A DNA stretch of 64,000 nt from an uncultured Acidobacteriaceae bacterium (GTDB lineage: Bacteria > Acidobacteriota > Terriglobia > Terriglobales > Acidobacteriaceae). This document shows positions 42,301 through 50,631 of this stretch, piece after piece. The notes beneath the pieces were generated by a model. That model ran no database searches. It was not told the origin of the DNA and was given only the letters and a program-made list of their open reading frames with translations. The stretch is from positions 1 through 64,000 of the forward strand of contig CAIWFH010000058.1 in the NCBI GenBank assembly GCA_903911925.1, read 5' to 3'. The position numbers and the translations under genes were made by a program. The first letter of the stretch is position 1, and each line of letters opens with the position of its first letter.

Positions 42301-43845
42301 CAGCATCCATCGCGTCGGCGTCGCAATCTGGCGGTCGAAGTGAGTCTTGGCCAGCGTGCTGCCCTTGTCGGTAACGTTGAAGCTGCCCAGCTTCGGATTG
42401 ATCAGAGCGAGAAGAGTGGGAGCCAGAATGTATGGCGCCAGCACAGCCTCGTAAATCTCGTTCCAGAATGAGTGGCGGTGCCGGCCCTGGATACGCGAGT
42501 TGGTGAGGCTGGCCAGAACCAGGTGCGGTAGCGCATACGCGAGAATGGCCACCCAGTAACCGGGAATGATGGTTCTGCCGAGCAACAGGTAAACCAGCGG
42601 CGCGCCAAGAAACACCAGGCGTGGAACAGCGTAAAGAAAGTGCGCCATGGCATTGAAGTAGCAAAGGCGCTGCGTAAACTTCAGCTTGCCGCCAAACATG
42701 GGGTTGTCGGTCCTGAAGATCTGGATCATTCCGCGCGCCCAGCGGATGCGCTGCCCCACGTGGGCAGCCAGCGTTTCCGTGGCCAACCCGGCAGCCTGCG
42801 GGATGTTGATATATGCGGTGTTGTATCCGTGCTTTTGCATGCGCAGCGAAGTATGGGCATCCTCGGTCACGGTTTCGGTGGCAATGCCTCCAACCTCATC
42901 CAAAGCCGAGCGGCGAATCAATGCGCACGAGCCGCAGAAGAATGTAGCATTCCAGAAATCGTTCCCATCCTGCACGATCCCGTAGAATAGCTCCGCCTCG
43001 TTGGGAATGGTCTTGTACTGCAGCAGGTTGCGCTCAAACGGGTCGGGCGAATAGAAGTGATGCGGAGTCTGCACCATGGCCAGCTTCGGGTCCACCAGCA
43101 TCCAGCCCAGCGTCATTTGCAGAAAGCTGCGCGTGGGGACGTGGTCGCAGTCAAAGATGGCGACATACGGCGCGCTCATTGTGGTCAAGGCGTGGTTGAT
43201 ATTGCCGGCCTTGGCATGGTTGTGCTGTACGCGTGTAATGTAGCCGACGCCGGCCTCCCGCGCAAACTTCTTGAACTCCTCGCGCGACCCGTCGTCGAGG
43301 ATATATATGTGCAGCCTGTCGGGAGGATAGTCAATGCTGTTGGCGGCCAGCGCCGTATAGCGCACCAGGGCCAGCGACTCGTTATAAGTGGGAATCAGCA
43401 CGTCGACGTGCGGCCACAACGCTTCGTCCGCCGGCATGGCGATCGGCATTCGCCTCAACGGCCACACGGTCTGCATGTAGCCGAGAAGCATGATCAGGAT
43501 GGTGTAGGCTTCGGCGCTGATAAGGATCAACAGGAATGCCGCATCCAAACCTACGCGGTTGTTGGCTTCGTCTGAGAAGAAATCAATCAGCATCCGAACG
43601 CGCCACCACCCGTAGCGGAAGGTTGCTGAAATTGAAATCATCACCAGCGCCAGGGTGAACACGCGGGACCTGGAAGCGCGATTGGTCATCAGGCCGAGCA
43701 GGATACTGGCGCCGCCCAGCATTGCCTGCTTGGGCCAACTAAGATAGAGACTGATTTGCTGAACAAAGAGGAACGCAAAAATACAGATGCAAATGGCTCG
43801 AAAGAGCCGCGTCATCGAACCGGGCTTGTCCAGGTAATCGCTCAT
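39322..43845 (-). CDS. bcsAB: Cellulose synthase, BcsA-BcsB fusion
   Basis: 1507 aa. BcsA part: membrane helices over 1-125, a GT2 core with DDG 184-186, DCD 232-234, TED 327-329 and QRIRW 365-369, more helices, then a PilZ domain with R568ESVR572 and D595xSxxG600 that binds cyclic di-GMP. A membrane segment near 730 leads into BcsB, residues about 780-1480, with its two carbohydrate-binding/flavodoxin-like repeats and a C-terminal helix. It polymerises UDP-glucose into beta-1,4-glucan and threads it to the periplasm. No bcsZ, bcsC or bcsD is nearby. It heads an exopolysaccharide locus. Confidence 0.92.
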   Translation of the reverse strand: MSDYLDKPGSMTRLFRAICICIFAFLFVQQISLYLSWPKQAMLGGASILLGLMTNRASRSRVFTLALVMISISATFRYGWWRVRMLIDFFSDEANNRVGLDAAFLLILISAEAYTILIMLLGYMQTVWPLRRMPIAMPADEALWPHVDVLIPTYNESLALVRYTALAANSIDYPPDRLHIYILDDGSREEFKKFAREAGVGYITRVQHNHAKAGNINHALTTMSAPYVAIFDCDHVPTRSFLQMTLGWMLVDPKLAMVQTPHHFYSPDPFERNLLQYKTIPNEAELFYGIVQDGNDFWNATFFCGSCALIRRSALDEVGGIATETVTEDAHTSLRMQKHGYNTAYINIPQAAGLATETLAAHVGQRIRWARGMIQIFRTDNPMFGGKLKFTQRLCYFNAMAHFLYAVPRLVFLGAPLVYLLLGRTIIPGYWVAILAYALPHLVLASLTNSRIQGRHRHSFWNEIYEAVLAPYILAPTLLALINPKLGSFNVTDKGSTLAKTHFDRQIATPTRWMLFLNFLGILAVPYRLFIADPEHPGAVIMNLIWVVFNIVILGVAAAVAHEQKQRRESVRIEAKIKVRIRLVDGRLIEGMSNDMSIGGASIGVPADAQFVNGEKLQLAFPEIAGDENSEISALVMGMGKSEVRLAFLLPTIAEQETLTRALYSRADAWIGSLANKELDRPLVSLGRVIRLSGHGLYLVLRSIFPESKSKIKVPQPQTMAWLLAAVLLGAGSQTLGSSTRPLAGSTGNRALLQASKPAQEAAAKGAGDASGKDISAATAGGAASDVQVLSLKDLGLTNTIEMRGPHSYYSVHFMLSHALVPRHATLRVIYNIDSSLDPHTTSLRVNLNDTTIATLPPPTGSQGPNGFVSVDIPVPDALLVRSNSFTFEFTGSGVMLPENEARAHILCRISQASTLEVSGDRLRFQDDLSHLPLPIFDSDLQTATTVPFVFLTRPSAKMLEAAGSVASWLGLLASSKPVRFAVYFDQIPPGNAIVFSSDRASLPGSLTLPPGGGSLLALRGNPNDPYGSVLVLAGDNEEQLVNVARTLSLTGNATSPTRTNGFYFSGDTQAIHDLVLPTQRKKDDAPRWLSVGKVAPLASCQAQDTLQTDGSSPIPLYFHVPPDLYFGEKENLELNLNYRYDARQIAVGSALRIYVNGRLVNEAPLSPGSDFANRQRLVLVPVSDIRPFGNTIRFSFDFIPANRDTSPNSAAAPLSGEILCSSTLDLRGLSLWTRMPNLEIFANAGFPFTQLADLSETTVVLPTTPSAAEIALYLHLMGHFGAQTGYPALRVTVAGPSTVISPARDYLILGTVDDQPAIKSLDAFLPVTLDAQGVQLKPSQDSNPVVPYIKSVVLPLWSKYFGSSDSEGRPSNANGAPDAMVEEVVSPSSPDRTIVLIALKQDSAGDPFAGVLLDRSETGDITGSVSLLRNSRFESFSFASRNYHVGSISWYAMMRIWLTQYFLGLLLVVTAFSFVLAYWTRGWLARHANERVSVAGPAGFVESPEE

Positions 43846-44223
43846 GCCGCCTACGTGGTCCCCGAACCCTATGCTGCCGGGAAGTCAATGTCATCCCAGG
43901 TCTTCCGTCAACTCCCCCGACGGCAACGTCCGGCACATCGCTCTTAACCCGCTGCGTCTGGATTATACCCGCAGAAGCCGGTATTCTCCCGCTCAATAGA
44001 GCGCAGAAAGCAACAACTCCGTAGTTTTGAGGACTCAAACAGGCAACTGCCGCTTCGAGGACGGGCGTCTTGCGCGGGACCAAAACGCATAGCTGGCGCA
44101 GGTGCACTTCGGCTACGCTGAGCCTCCGCTGAGGATCAACTGTTATCGAAAGCTCCCAGCCAACCCGATCCGAACCCGGGCAAGCGCAGCCTGCTTGTCT
44201 ACCGCAGGCGTCGCGAGATAGTC
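43846..44223 (-). promoter_or_regulatory. Upstream region of bcsAB
   Basis: No gene is recognised in these 378 bases. On the minus strand, a TATAAT lies at plus 43962-43967, about 115 bases before the start, without a clear -35. A long leader is therefore possible. A short stretch at 44160-44200 looks superficially like a tRNA arm but does not form a cloverleaf. Confidence 0.35.
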
Positions 44224-45057
44224 TCAGCCCGCTACCTCGAAGGTTCCTTGAGCGGCGCGGTCAACCATGGGCTGTGCATGAATCGCCTTCGTTGCCGCGG
44301 CGCCGCCGGGAGAGACGGCAGGCACGCGCGAGGGCAAGAAGCAGGCGAGAAACGTGGCGGCAATCAGCTTCATGTCGGTCCCGAATGTAGCGCGGCACAT
44401 ATAGCGAACATCGATGCGCGCCTTCAGCGGCTTGATGCGCGCATGATAGTAGTTTTCTAACTGCGCAGGATGAATCCGGCCCAGAATCTCCTCTTCGTGG
44501 CGGAAGGCAAGCGTGGCGGCTCCGGTAATCCCCGGACGATAAGGCATATTGACGATCGCCGCGTACTGTGGCAACTTCGGCCTCGGGCCAACCAGGCTCA
44601 TATCTCCGCGCAGCACATTGAAGAACTGCGGCAGCTCATCGATCTTGAGCCTGCGCATCCAGCGCCCCATGCTTGTGACGCGAAGATCTCCATCCCGTGT
44701 AAGCCCCAAGCCCCGGCCATCTCCCGGGCCCGCCGCCATGCTGCGAAACTTGTAGATATTGAAGAGGCGCCCTTCACGTCCGACCCGCTTCTGAACGAAG
44801 ATCGCAGGGCCTTTCGACGAGAGGCGCACGCAAATCGCGACCAGCAACATGGGAACGAAAAAGGCGATAAGAACGGCGGCCGCGACGGCCACATCCAGCA
44901 TCCGCTTTGAACGCGAGAGGCTCCATTCGCTGGCGGTGGGACTCACCATCGGTTGGCTGCGGAGCATCGGGTTGTTGGCCGAAACGGTCGAAGCCAGGAT
45001 CGGCACAAACCGGGATGCAACGCGTCCGGATTCAGCAGATAGATCGGGCGACTGCAT
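44224..45057 (-). CDS. Polyprenyl-phosphate sugar-phosphate transferase (WcaJ/PglC type)
   Basis: 277 aa. One re-entrant membrane segment (MLDVAVAAAVLIAFFVPMLLVAICVRL), then the family motifs GPAIFVQKRVGREGRLFNIYKFRSM, LRVTSMGRWMRRLKIDELPQFFNVLRGDMSLVGPRPKLPQY and YRPGITGAATLAF. It is a single-passage enzyme that starts the repeat unit by moving a sugar phosphate to undecaprenyl phosphate. GAGGTGAG lies about 5 bases before ATG 45057. Its position next to the export and Wzx/Wzy genes fits the priming step of the cluster. Confidence 0.9.
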   Translation of the reverse strand: MQSPDLSAESGRVASRFVPILASTVSANNPMLRSQPMVSPTASEWSLSRSKRMLDVAVAAAVLIAFFVPMLLVAICVRLSSKGPAIFVQKRVGREGRLFNIYKFRSMAAGPGDGRGLGLTRDGDLRVTSMGRWMRRLKIDELPQFFNVLRGDMSLVGPRPKLPQYAAIVNMPYRPGITGAATLAFRHEEEILGRIHPAQLENYYHARIKPLKARIDVRYMCRATFGTDMKLIAATFLACFLPSRVPAVSPGGAAATKAIHAQPMVDRAAQGTFEVAG

Positions 45058-45407
45058 AGATACTCACCTCGGGGGCGACAATAAGCTTCCGGCATTGGCC
45101 CGCACTTATCCGCCTGGAGACAAACTCTTCGATAGCAGGAATGAACGCTGGCCTATCTATGCTCAACAGCCCATCCGCGAAAGTTGCCACTTCTGAATCT
45201 TCGCCGCAATCCAATTGAATTGCGGGGCCGCAGGTAACAAATAGTAAGTGCTGAGGCGCACGAATGGGACTATTCCCGGAACTGAACTCCGATAAGTGCT
45301 TTCTAATTCTCAGGGCGCACTTACTAAGTCCGCATTTGAGCAGGGAGATACATCCACGCCCCCGGCGCATGCTGCCTGCGCCAGGAGCGGTCAGTTCTCA
45401 GGGGAGC
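45058..45407. promoter_or_regulatory. Control region with four copies of a TAAGTGC 7-mer
   Basis: No gene is seen. GCACTTA occurs at 45102-45108 and 45317-45323, and its complement TAAGTGC at 45245-45251 and 45293-45299. The last two form an inverted repeat with a 17-base spacer. A shared GGCGCAC follows or precedes two of the copies. This looks like multiple binding sites for a regulator of the sugar transferase gene. Confidence 0.5.
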
Positions 45408-47789
45408 TTACTTCAGGACGCTGATTGCAGCCGCGCCGAACGCCAGTTGCGCGAACATCTGGGTCCAGTTGAGTACTTCGTGCATGGCGCTCGCATGCAG
45501 GCCCTTCTCCGGGACGATAATGCTGTCGCCCGGGTACAAGCGCAGCCCGTCGAATCCCGTTGAAAACAGGGGCCGCCCCGCATCGTGGCTGGTGACCGAC
45601 CCATCGGCGCGCAAAATGTAAGCATGCCCGCGATCGGCTTCGCGGCTCGGTCCGCCGGCAAGGTGAAGATATTCGCCCACCTTTGCTTCTCCGCGATATA
45701 GGAATGCATTCTGGTTCAGAACAGCGCCGATTACTTCAACCGTGGCGGGCGTGGAAGGAACATAGAGTTGGTCGCCGTCCTCCAGCGCCATCTCAGGCAA
45801 AGCGCCTTCTCCGCTGCTTTGCGGGCGAAGATCGAGCACAATCCTTCCAGTTGGCCGCAACGCCCGAAGACGGGCAATCATCTCACGATCGATGGATGCG
45901 ATTTGACCCGGCGACGCTCCGTCCTCTCCTCGCGAACCCGCCTGGCTGTTCAAGGAAATCGAATTGCGTTGCATTTCATGCTCAAGCTTGTCGATGTATT
46001 CGCTAAAGCGCGCCTGCTCAAGATCCCGCGTGCTCTTGCGCGTGAACTCCGCCCCAAAGAGATAAGCCTTGCCCGTCAGTCCTCCGGCACGTGCTATCAG
46101 CGAACGCAGAGTCTCTCCGGGGGCAACACTGTAGACGCCGGCATGCGTGAACTCGCCCTCCAGCCGAACGTATTTGGTTTGCTCGTTCAGCGGCAGGCGG
46201 ATATCTTCCTGGGAAAAGATGGTGACAACGTCGCCGGGCTTGAGTTCCAGATCCTGCGATGTGTCGTGATCCAGCACCAGCTTTCCAAGATCGAATGGAA
46301 CCAGGGAAGTGGTCATCGTGCTTGAATCAACACGCTCGATCACCGCGTAATTCCAGTCCGTTTGCGCTCCCGGGCTGGAAACTGCGGCAGGTTTTGCTGT
46401 GGGCTCGCTGGCGCTTGAGGGGCCCTCAAGCTCCGGAACCGGAAGCCCGAGCTGGGTGCGACGCCACCAGTAATTACGTGTAACCAGCGAGTCGCGATCC
46501 GGCATCAACTCGCTCAAGCGCATACCGCCATGCCACTTGAAGCGGCCGGGATTGGCCACCGATCCTCGCAGTGTCACTGTCTCCCGATAGCTAGAGACAA
46601 TGGGATCGACGCGCACAATGTCGCCATCGACCAACAAGGTAGCAAGTCCATCGGAGTCCGCGGCCAGATCGAATGCGCGCCTATGAGCGTGGTTCTCGAT
46701 CCGCTCGACTGAAAACCGCGCGCCCGAGGCGGTAGCCGTTCTGCCCCCGGCCGTATCCAGCAGGCGGCTGATGGGCTCCTCGCCCCGCAACTCGAAGATG
46801 GCGGCCTGCCGCACGCTTCCCAGCAGCGCCACCTGCGGGCCCGCCGCGGGAATGTAAAGCACGTCGCCCGGCTGCAGTTGCACATCTCCGGTCTTGTCGC
46901 CGCTCGCCAGCAAGGCATAAAGGTCGAAGTCTGTTACCACCTTTCCCTGCCGCTTCAGCTGCACGTGGCGCATCGATCCCGTCGCCGTCGGACCGCCGCT
47001 TGTGAACACCGCATCCACCAGCGTGCTCAGCGCGCTCACCGTGTACTCGCCGGGCCGTCTCGCCATTCCAGTCACGTACAACTGGATGGAGTGAATCTCG
47101 CCCATATCGACACTCAGCTCGAAGTTGCGGTACACGCGCTCCATCGCGTTGCGCAGATGGCTCGAGACCGCGGAGAACGGCAGGCCCGCCACATGCACGG
47201 CGCCGACCTTGGGCAGAAAGATCTCTCCTTCACGGCTCACGCGCAAGTTTGCGCTGAAGTTCACCTGGCCCCAGATCCGGATGCGCAATTCATCTTCGGG
47301 CCCGACGATCAGATCCTCCGGCGCCGGTCCGCGATCAACGGGCCCAAATGAAGCCGGCGTATTGAAGAGGCTGGCGCCGTACACCGGCAGTGTTTCACCG
47401 GTTGAGGCGGCAACAAAACGTTGAAACTCAGAGAGCGGCTCGCTACGCGCGCCCGCGCCTCCATGCGCTCCGGTCCCAATCCCTGGCGCTCCCTCTGTGA
47501 AATTTGCTCCAGCGGTTAGGCTGTTGCTCGCTGAAGCCGCGGTTGAGCGATCGGCCCTGGGGGCCGTCTGCTTCGGCTGCTGCGCCAGGCTGAGCACCGC
47601 CGGCGAATCTCCGGCCTCAGGCGAGCTGAGCGGCGACGGCAAAACCTGGCAACCGAGCGTGTCGGAATCATCGTTATCGGAGCACTGTGCGTGCACAGCC
47701 GGAAGCGAAAGAGCGAATCCGGCAGCGACAGCGGAACACAGAAGCACGGCACGGCGAAGACGTGGGCGAACAGATGAATGGTTTCTCAT
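45408..47789 (-). CDS. Polysaccharide export outer-membrane protein, Wza-like with SLBB domains
   Basis: 793 aa, longer than Wza. Signal peptide (LLCSAVAAGFALSLPAVHA) and a long Ser/Ala-rich linker are followed by the polysaccharide export domain (DLIVGPEDELRIRIWGQVNFSANLRVSREGEIFLPKVGAVHVAGL). Several SLBB beta-grasp domains follow (VTGMARRPGEYTV..; LLGSVRQAAIFEL..; RLEGEFTHAGVYSV..; VIGAVLNQNAFLYRG..). The C-terminus has a short hydrophobic segment. It forms the exit channel for the chains made by this cluster. Confidence 0.88.
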   Translation of the reverse strand: MRNHSSVRPRLRRAVLLCSAVAAGFALSLPAVHAQCSDNDDSDTLGCQVLPSPLSSPEAGDSPAVLSLAQQPKQTAPRADRSTAASASNSLTAGANFTEGAPGIGTGAHGGAGARSEPLSEFQRFVAASTGETLPVYGASLFNTPASFGPVDRGPAPEDLIVGPEDELRIRIWGQVNFSANLRVSREGEIFLPKVGAVHVAGLPFSAVSSHLRNAMERVYRNFELSVDMGEIHSIQLYVTGMARRPGEYTVSALSTLVDAVFTSGGPTATGSMRHVQLKRQGKVVTDFDLYALLASGDKTGDVQLQPGDVLYIPAAGPQVALLGSVRQAAIFELRGEEPISRLLDTAGGRTATASGARFSVERIENHAHRRAFDLAADSDGLATLLVDGDIVRVDPIVSSYRETVTLRGSVANPGRFKWHGGMRLSELMPDRDSLVTRNYWWRRTQLGLPVPELEGPSSASEPTAKPAAVSSPGAQTDWNYAVIERVDSSTMTTSLVPFDLGKLVLDHDTSQDLELKPGDVVTIFSQEDIRLPLNEQTKYVRLEGEFTHAGVYSVAPGETLRSLIARAGGLTGKAYLFGAEFTRKSTRDLEQARFSEYIDKLEHEMQRNSISLNSQAGSRGEDGASPGQIASIDREMIARLRALRPTGRIVLDLRPQSSGEGALPEMALEDGDQLYVPSTPATVEVIGAVLNQNAFLYRGEAKVGEYLHLAGGPSREADRGHAYILRADGSVTSHDAGRPLFSTGFDGLRLYPGDSIIVPEKGLHASAMHEVLNWTQMFAQLAFGAAAISVLK

Positions 47790-48037
47790 AGACGCCCAAT
47801 TGTTGCCGCATCGCCAACGTAGAAAGAAGCGGAAAATGCGCCGTGCGCCAAGAGCTGTTTCAAAACCGGACAGGTTTATGAGTGGTTTCCCATAATCGTC
47901 TTCACCCGATTTCTTTCACATCTCTCTTCCTGCGTTTCCACCCATCAACGGATACTCTGGGCGCAGTTTCAATGCATCTGGGCGTAACCAACCGCGCAAC
48001 GCGAAATGCCAGGATTCATTGCAAGAGGAAGACCGAC

Positions 48038-49261
48038 GTGCCAACCAATCAACTCAACTCCGACGCCATCGCTGCCGAAGCTTCAGGCAATTCACTGCTG
48101 TTCCTTCTGCGCCTGATGGCGAAACGCGGCAGGATGATCTGGACTGCAATCCTCGCAATCGTCTTGCTGGCCGTCGTCATCGCCCTATGCCTGCCCAACC
48201 ACTACACAGCCTCCGCGGTCATTCTGCCTCCGCAGCAGAGTCCCTCAGCCGCTGCGGCCATGATGGCGCAACTGGGCAGCCTGGGAGCCATGGCCTCGGC
48301 GGCGGGCGGGCTCAACGTCAAGAACCCGAACGACCAGCAGGTTGCCTTGCTCAAGAGCCGGACGGTTGAAGATGCGATGGCGGCGCGGTTTCAACTTCAG
48401 CGGTTGTATCGATGCAAATACCTGTCCACCACGCGCAAGCGCTGGGAACGCGCCACCAAAATCGATCCTGGAGTGAAGGACGGCCTGATCCGTCTCGAGG
48501 TCACCGACGTCGATCCCCGCCGCGCGGCGGATCTGGCCAACGCCTGGGTAGAGGAATACCGCCGGTTCACAGCGACCCTTGCCATTACTGAGGCTTCGCA
48601 GCGCAGGCTTTTCTTCGAGCGTCAATTGAACGCCGCACGCGAGGATCTGGTCCACGCTGAAGAGGACATGAAGCAGACCGAGCAGCGCACCGGCGTCATC
48701 GAGATTGAAGGGCAGGCCCGGGCCATGATCGCCTCGGCCGCCGTCTTGCGGGCCCAGGTGGCCGCCAAGCAGGTTGAACTGCGAGCCATGCGCGAGTTTG
48801 CGGCCGATCAGAATCCAGACCTGCAGCGCGCGCAGAGCGAGTTGATGGCTCTTGAAGGCCAGTTGGCCAAAATGGATGCCGCAAGCGATCGCAATGAAGG
48901 CGATCTGGTGGCGCCGAAAGGCACCGTCACGCAAGCCGGCCTGGACTACACCCGCGCACTGCGCGAAGTGAAGTACCGGGAGGCGATTCAGGATCTGCTG
49001 ACCCGTCAGTATGAGGGCGCGCGCGTAGACGAGGCGCGCCAGGGTGCGCTGGTGCAGGTTGTCGATCCGGCCGCGGTCCCTGATCGTCCCAGTTCGCTTT
49101 ATCGGATCTGGATCGTGCTTGGCGCCCTGGTCCTTGCATTGCCGCTGGCCTTGTTGGCGGCCACGATTGTTGAAGCGGTCGCAACCTTGCGCCGCATCCG
49201 CAGCCGCGCCGGCTCGTGGAGCCTGGCGCTGGAAGATGCAGTGGTTGGAGCGGCGCAATGA
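48038..49261 (+). CDS. Chain-length determinant protein (Wzz type)
   Basis: 407 aa. Membrane helices near both ends (MIWTAILAIVLLAVVIALCL and IWIVLGALVLALPLALLAATI) enclose a periplasmic region with long coiled coils (RRLFFERQLNAAREDLVHAEEDMKQTEQRTG). VDPAAVPDRPSSLYR before the second helix is the standard Wzz phrase. No kinase domain is attached. GTG 48038 has AGAGGAAG 6 bases upstream; an upstream open frame to 47882 has no such signal. Confidence 0.85.
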   Translation: MPTNQLNSDAIAAEASGNSLLFLLRLMAKRGRMIWTAILAIVLLAVVIALCLPNHYTASAVILPPQQSPSAAAAMMAQLGSLGAMASAAGGLNVKNPNDQQVALLKSRTVEDAMAARFQLQRLYRCKYLSTTRKRWERATKIDPGVKDGLIRLEVTDVDPRRAADLANAWVEEYRRFTATLAITEASQRRLFFERQLNAAREDLVHAEEDMKQTEQRTGVIEIEGQARAMIASAAVLRAQVAAKQVELRAMREFAADQNPDLQRAQSELMALEGQLAKMDAASDRNEGDLVAPKGTVTQAGLDYTRALREVKYREAIQDLLTRQYEGARVDEARQGALVQVVDPAAVPDRPSSLYRIWIVLGALVLALPLALLAATIVEAVATLRRIRSRAGSWSLALEDAVVGAAQ

Positions 49262-50631
49262 CGATGCGCAAAGCTCTAGGGCTGGACGGCGCCATCGCCT
49301 ATACGGTGTTGGCGCGGCTGGTCAGCATCGTTGGCAGCATCGGAACCGTGCTGCTCATCGTCCGCTTTTTAAGCCCGGAAGAGCAGGGTTACTACTACAC
49401 GCTGCTCAGCCTGGTCTCGCTGCAAATGGTTTTTGAGATGGGTTTCTCGCTGGTGATTCAGCAGTTGGCGGCGCACGAGTGCGTTCACTTGCAGTTGATG
49501 CCCGATGGCAGCGTGCATGGCGATCCGATTGCCCATGCACGCCTGGCTTCTGCGCTCCAGTTGAGTCTGCGCTGGTATACGGCGGCGGCCGCGGCGATGG
49601 GACTGGTGCTGGCTCCCCTGGGAATGACCTTCTTCGCCGGCCATGCAGCCGCGGGCGGAGTTCAGGTTTCATGGCAAGGGCCGTGGTTCACCGCCGCAAT
49701 CGCGTCTGCCGCAGGTCTTTGGTGCATTCCTTTCTATTCGTTCCTTGAAGGATGCGGGCAGGTACAGGCGGTGGCCGCATTGCGCCTGCGCCAGGCCATG
49801 GCCGGCATGGCGCTTGCCTGGACAGCCATGCTGCTGCACCACGGTCTCTACTCGCCAGGCCTGGTGATTCTTGGCCAGGTGGCTACGGGACTCTTGTTTC
49901 TGGCTGCCCGCCGCAGCTTGCTTTGGGGTCTGCTCAAGTATCCAGCCCGCGAAGCGGCCATCCGGTGGACACGCGAGGTGCTCCCATTTCAATGGCGCAT
50001 CGCCGTCAGTTGGATGTGCTCCTACTTCACCGTTCAGGCATTTATCCCGATCATCTTTGCGCTGCGAGGACCCGTCGAAGCCGGACAGATGGGCATGTCC
50101 CTCAGCATCACCGGCTACCTGACGTCCCTGGTGCTTCCGTGGATTTCGACCAAGTCCACGCCCTTCGGCCGCTTGATTGCGCAGCGCGAGTTTCAAGAAC
50201 TCGACCGCCTGTTCCTGCGCACCCTCGGTCAATCTCTCGCCGTCTTCTGCGTCATCGCCCTCGGCGCCAACGCGGCGGCGGCGCTGCTGGCGGTCGCCGC
50301 TCCTCACCTCGCAATGCGAATGGTTCCGCCGCATCTGTTTGCCGTGTTGGTGCTGGCCGCCGGCGCAAACTGCGTGGTGCAGATTCTGGGCACGCTTCTG
50401 CGCGCATTCAAGCGCGAACCGTTCTTCGCGCAGTCGCTTGCTGTTGCCTCGCTCACACTGTCTTTGGCCATTCTTGAAGCGCCCCGGTGGGGAACTGCGG
50501 GCGTTACTTTCACTTACCTCTGCGCCACCGCGGGCCTTGCCCTGCCTTCCGCCCTCACCATCTTCGCTCGCCAGCGCCGCAGATACTTGTCGGCGGTTCC
50601 GCTGGTTGCAACCGGAGGCAGGCAAGCGTGA
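49258..50631 (+). CDS. Polysaccharide flippase (Wzx-like)
   Basis: 457 aa with about 12 hydrophobic segments. The N-terminal AYTVLARLVSIVGSIGTVLLIVRFLSPEEQGYYYTLLSLVSLQMVFEMGF is typical of the MOP superfamily (Wzx/RfbX). It would flip undecaprenyl-linked repeat units. It starts in an ATGA overlap with the wzz-like stop and ends in a GTGA overlap with the next gene, so translation of the three is coupled. Confidence 0.8.
   Translation: MTMRKALGLDGAIAYTVLARLVSIVGSIGTVLLIVRFLSPEEQGYYYTLLSLVSLQMVFEMGFSLVIQQLAAHECVHLQLMPDGSVHGDPIAHARLASALQLSLRWYTAAAAAMGLVLAPLGMTFFAGHAAAGGVQVSWQGPWFTAAIASAAGLWCIPFYSFLEGCGQVQAVAALRLRQAMAGMALAWTAMLLHHGLYSPGLVILGQVATGLLFLAARRSLLWGLLKYPAREAAIRWTREVLPFQWRIAVSWMCSYFTVQAFIPIIFALRGPVEAGQMGMSLSITGYLTSLVLPWISTKSTPFGRLIAQREFQELDRLFLRTLGQSLAVFCVIALGANAAAALLAVAAPHLAMRMVPPHLFAVLVLAAGANCVVQILGTLLRAFKREPFFAQSLAVASLTLSLAILEAPRWGTAGVTFTYLCATAGLALPSALTIFARQRRRYLSAVPLVATGGRQA

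Noticed and set aside
44140..44210. tRNA-like arm with GGTTCGGATC on the minus strand
   Set aside because: The apparent T-arm has no matching acceptor, D or anticodon stems at the right distances.
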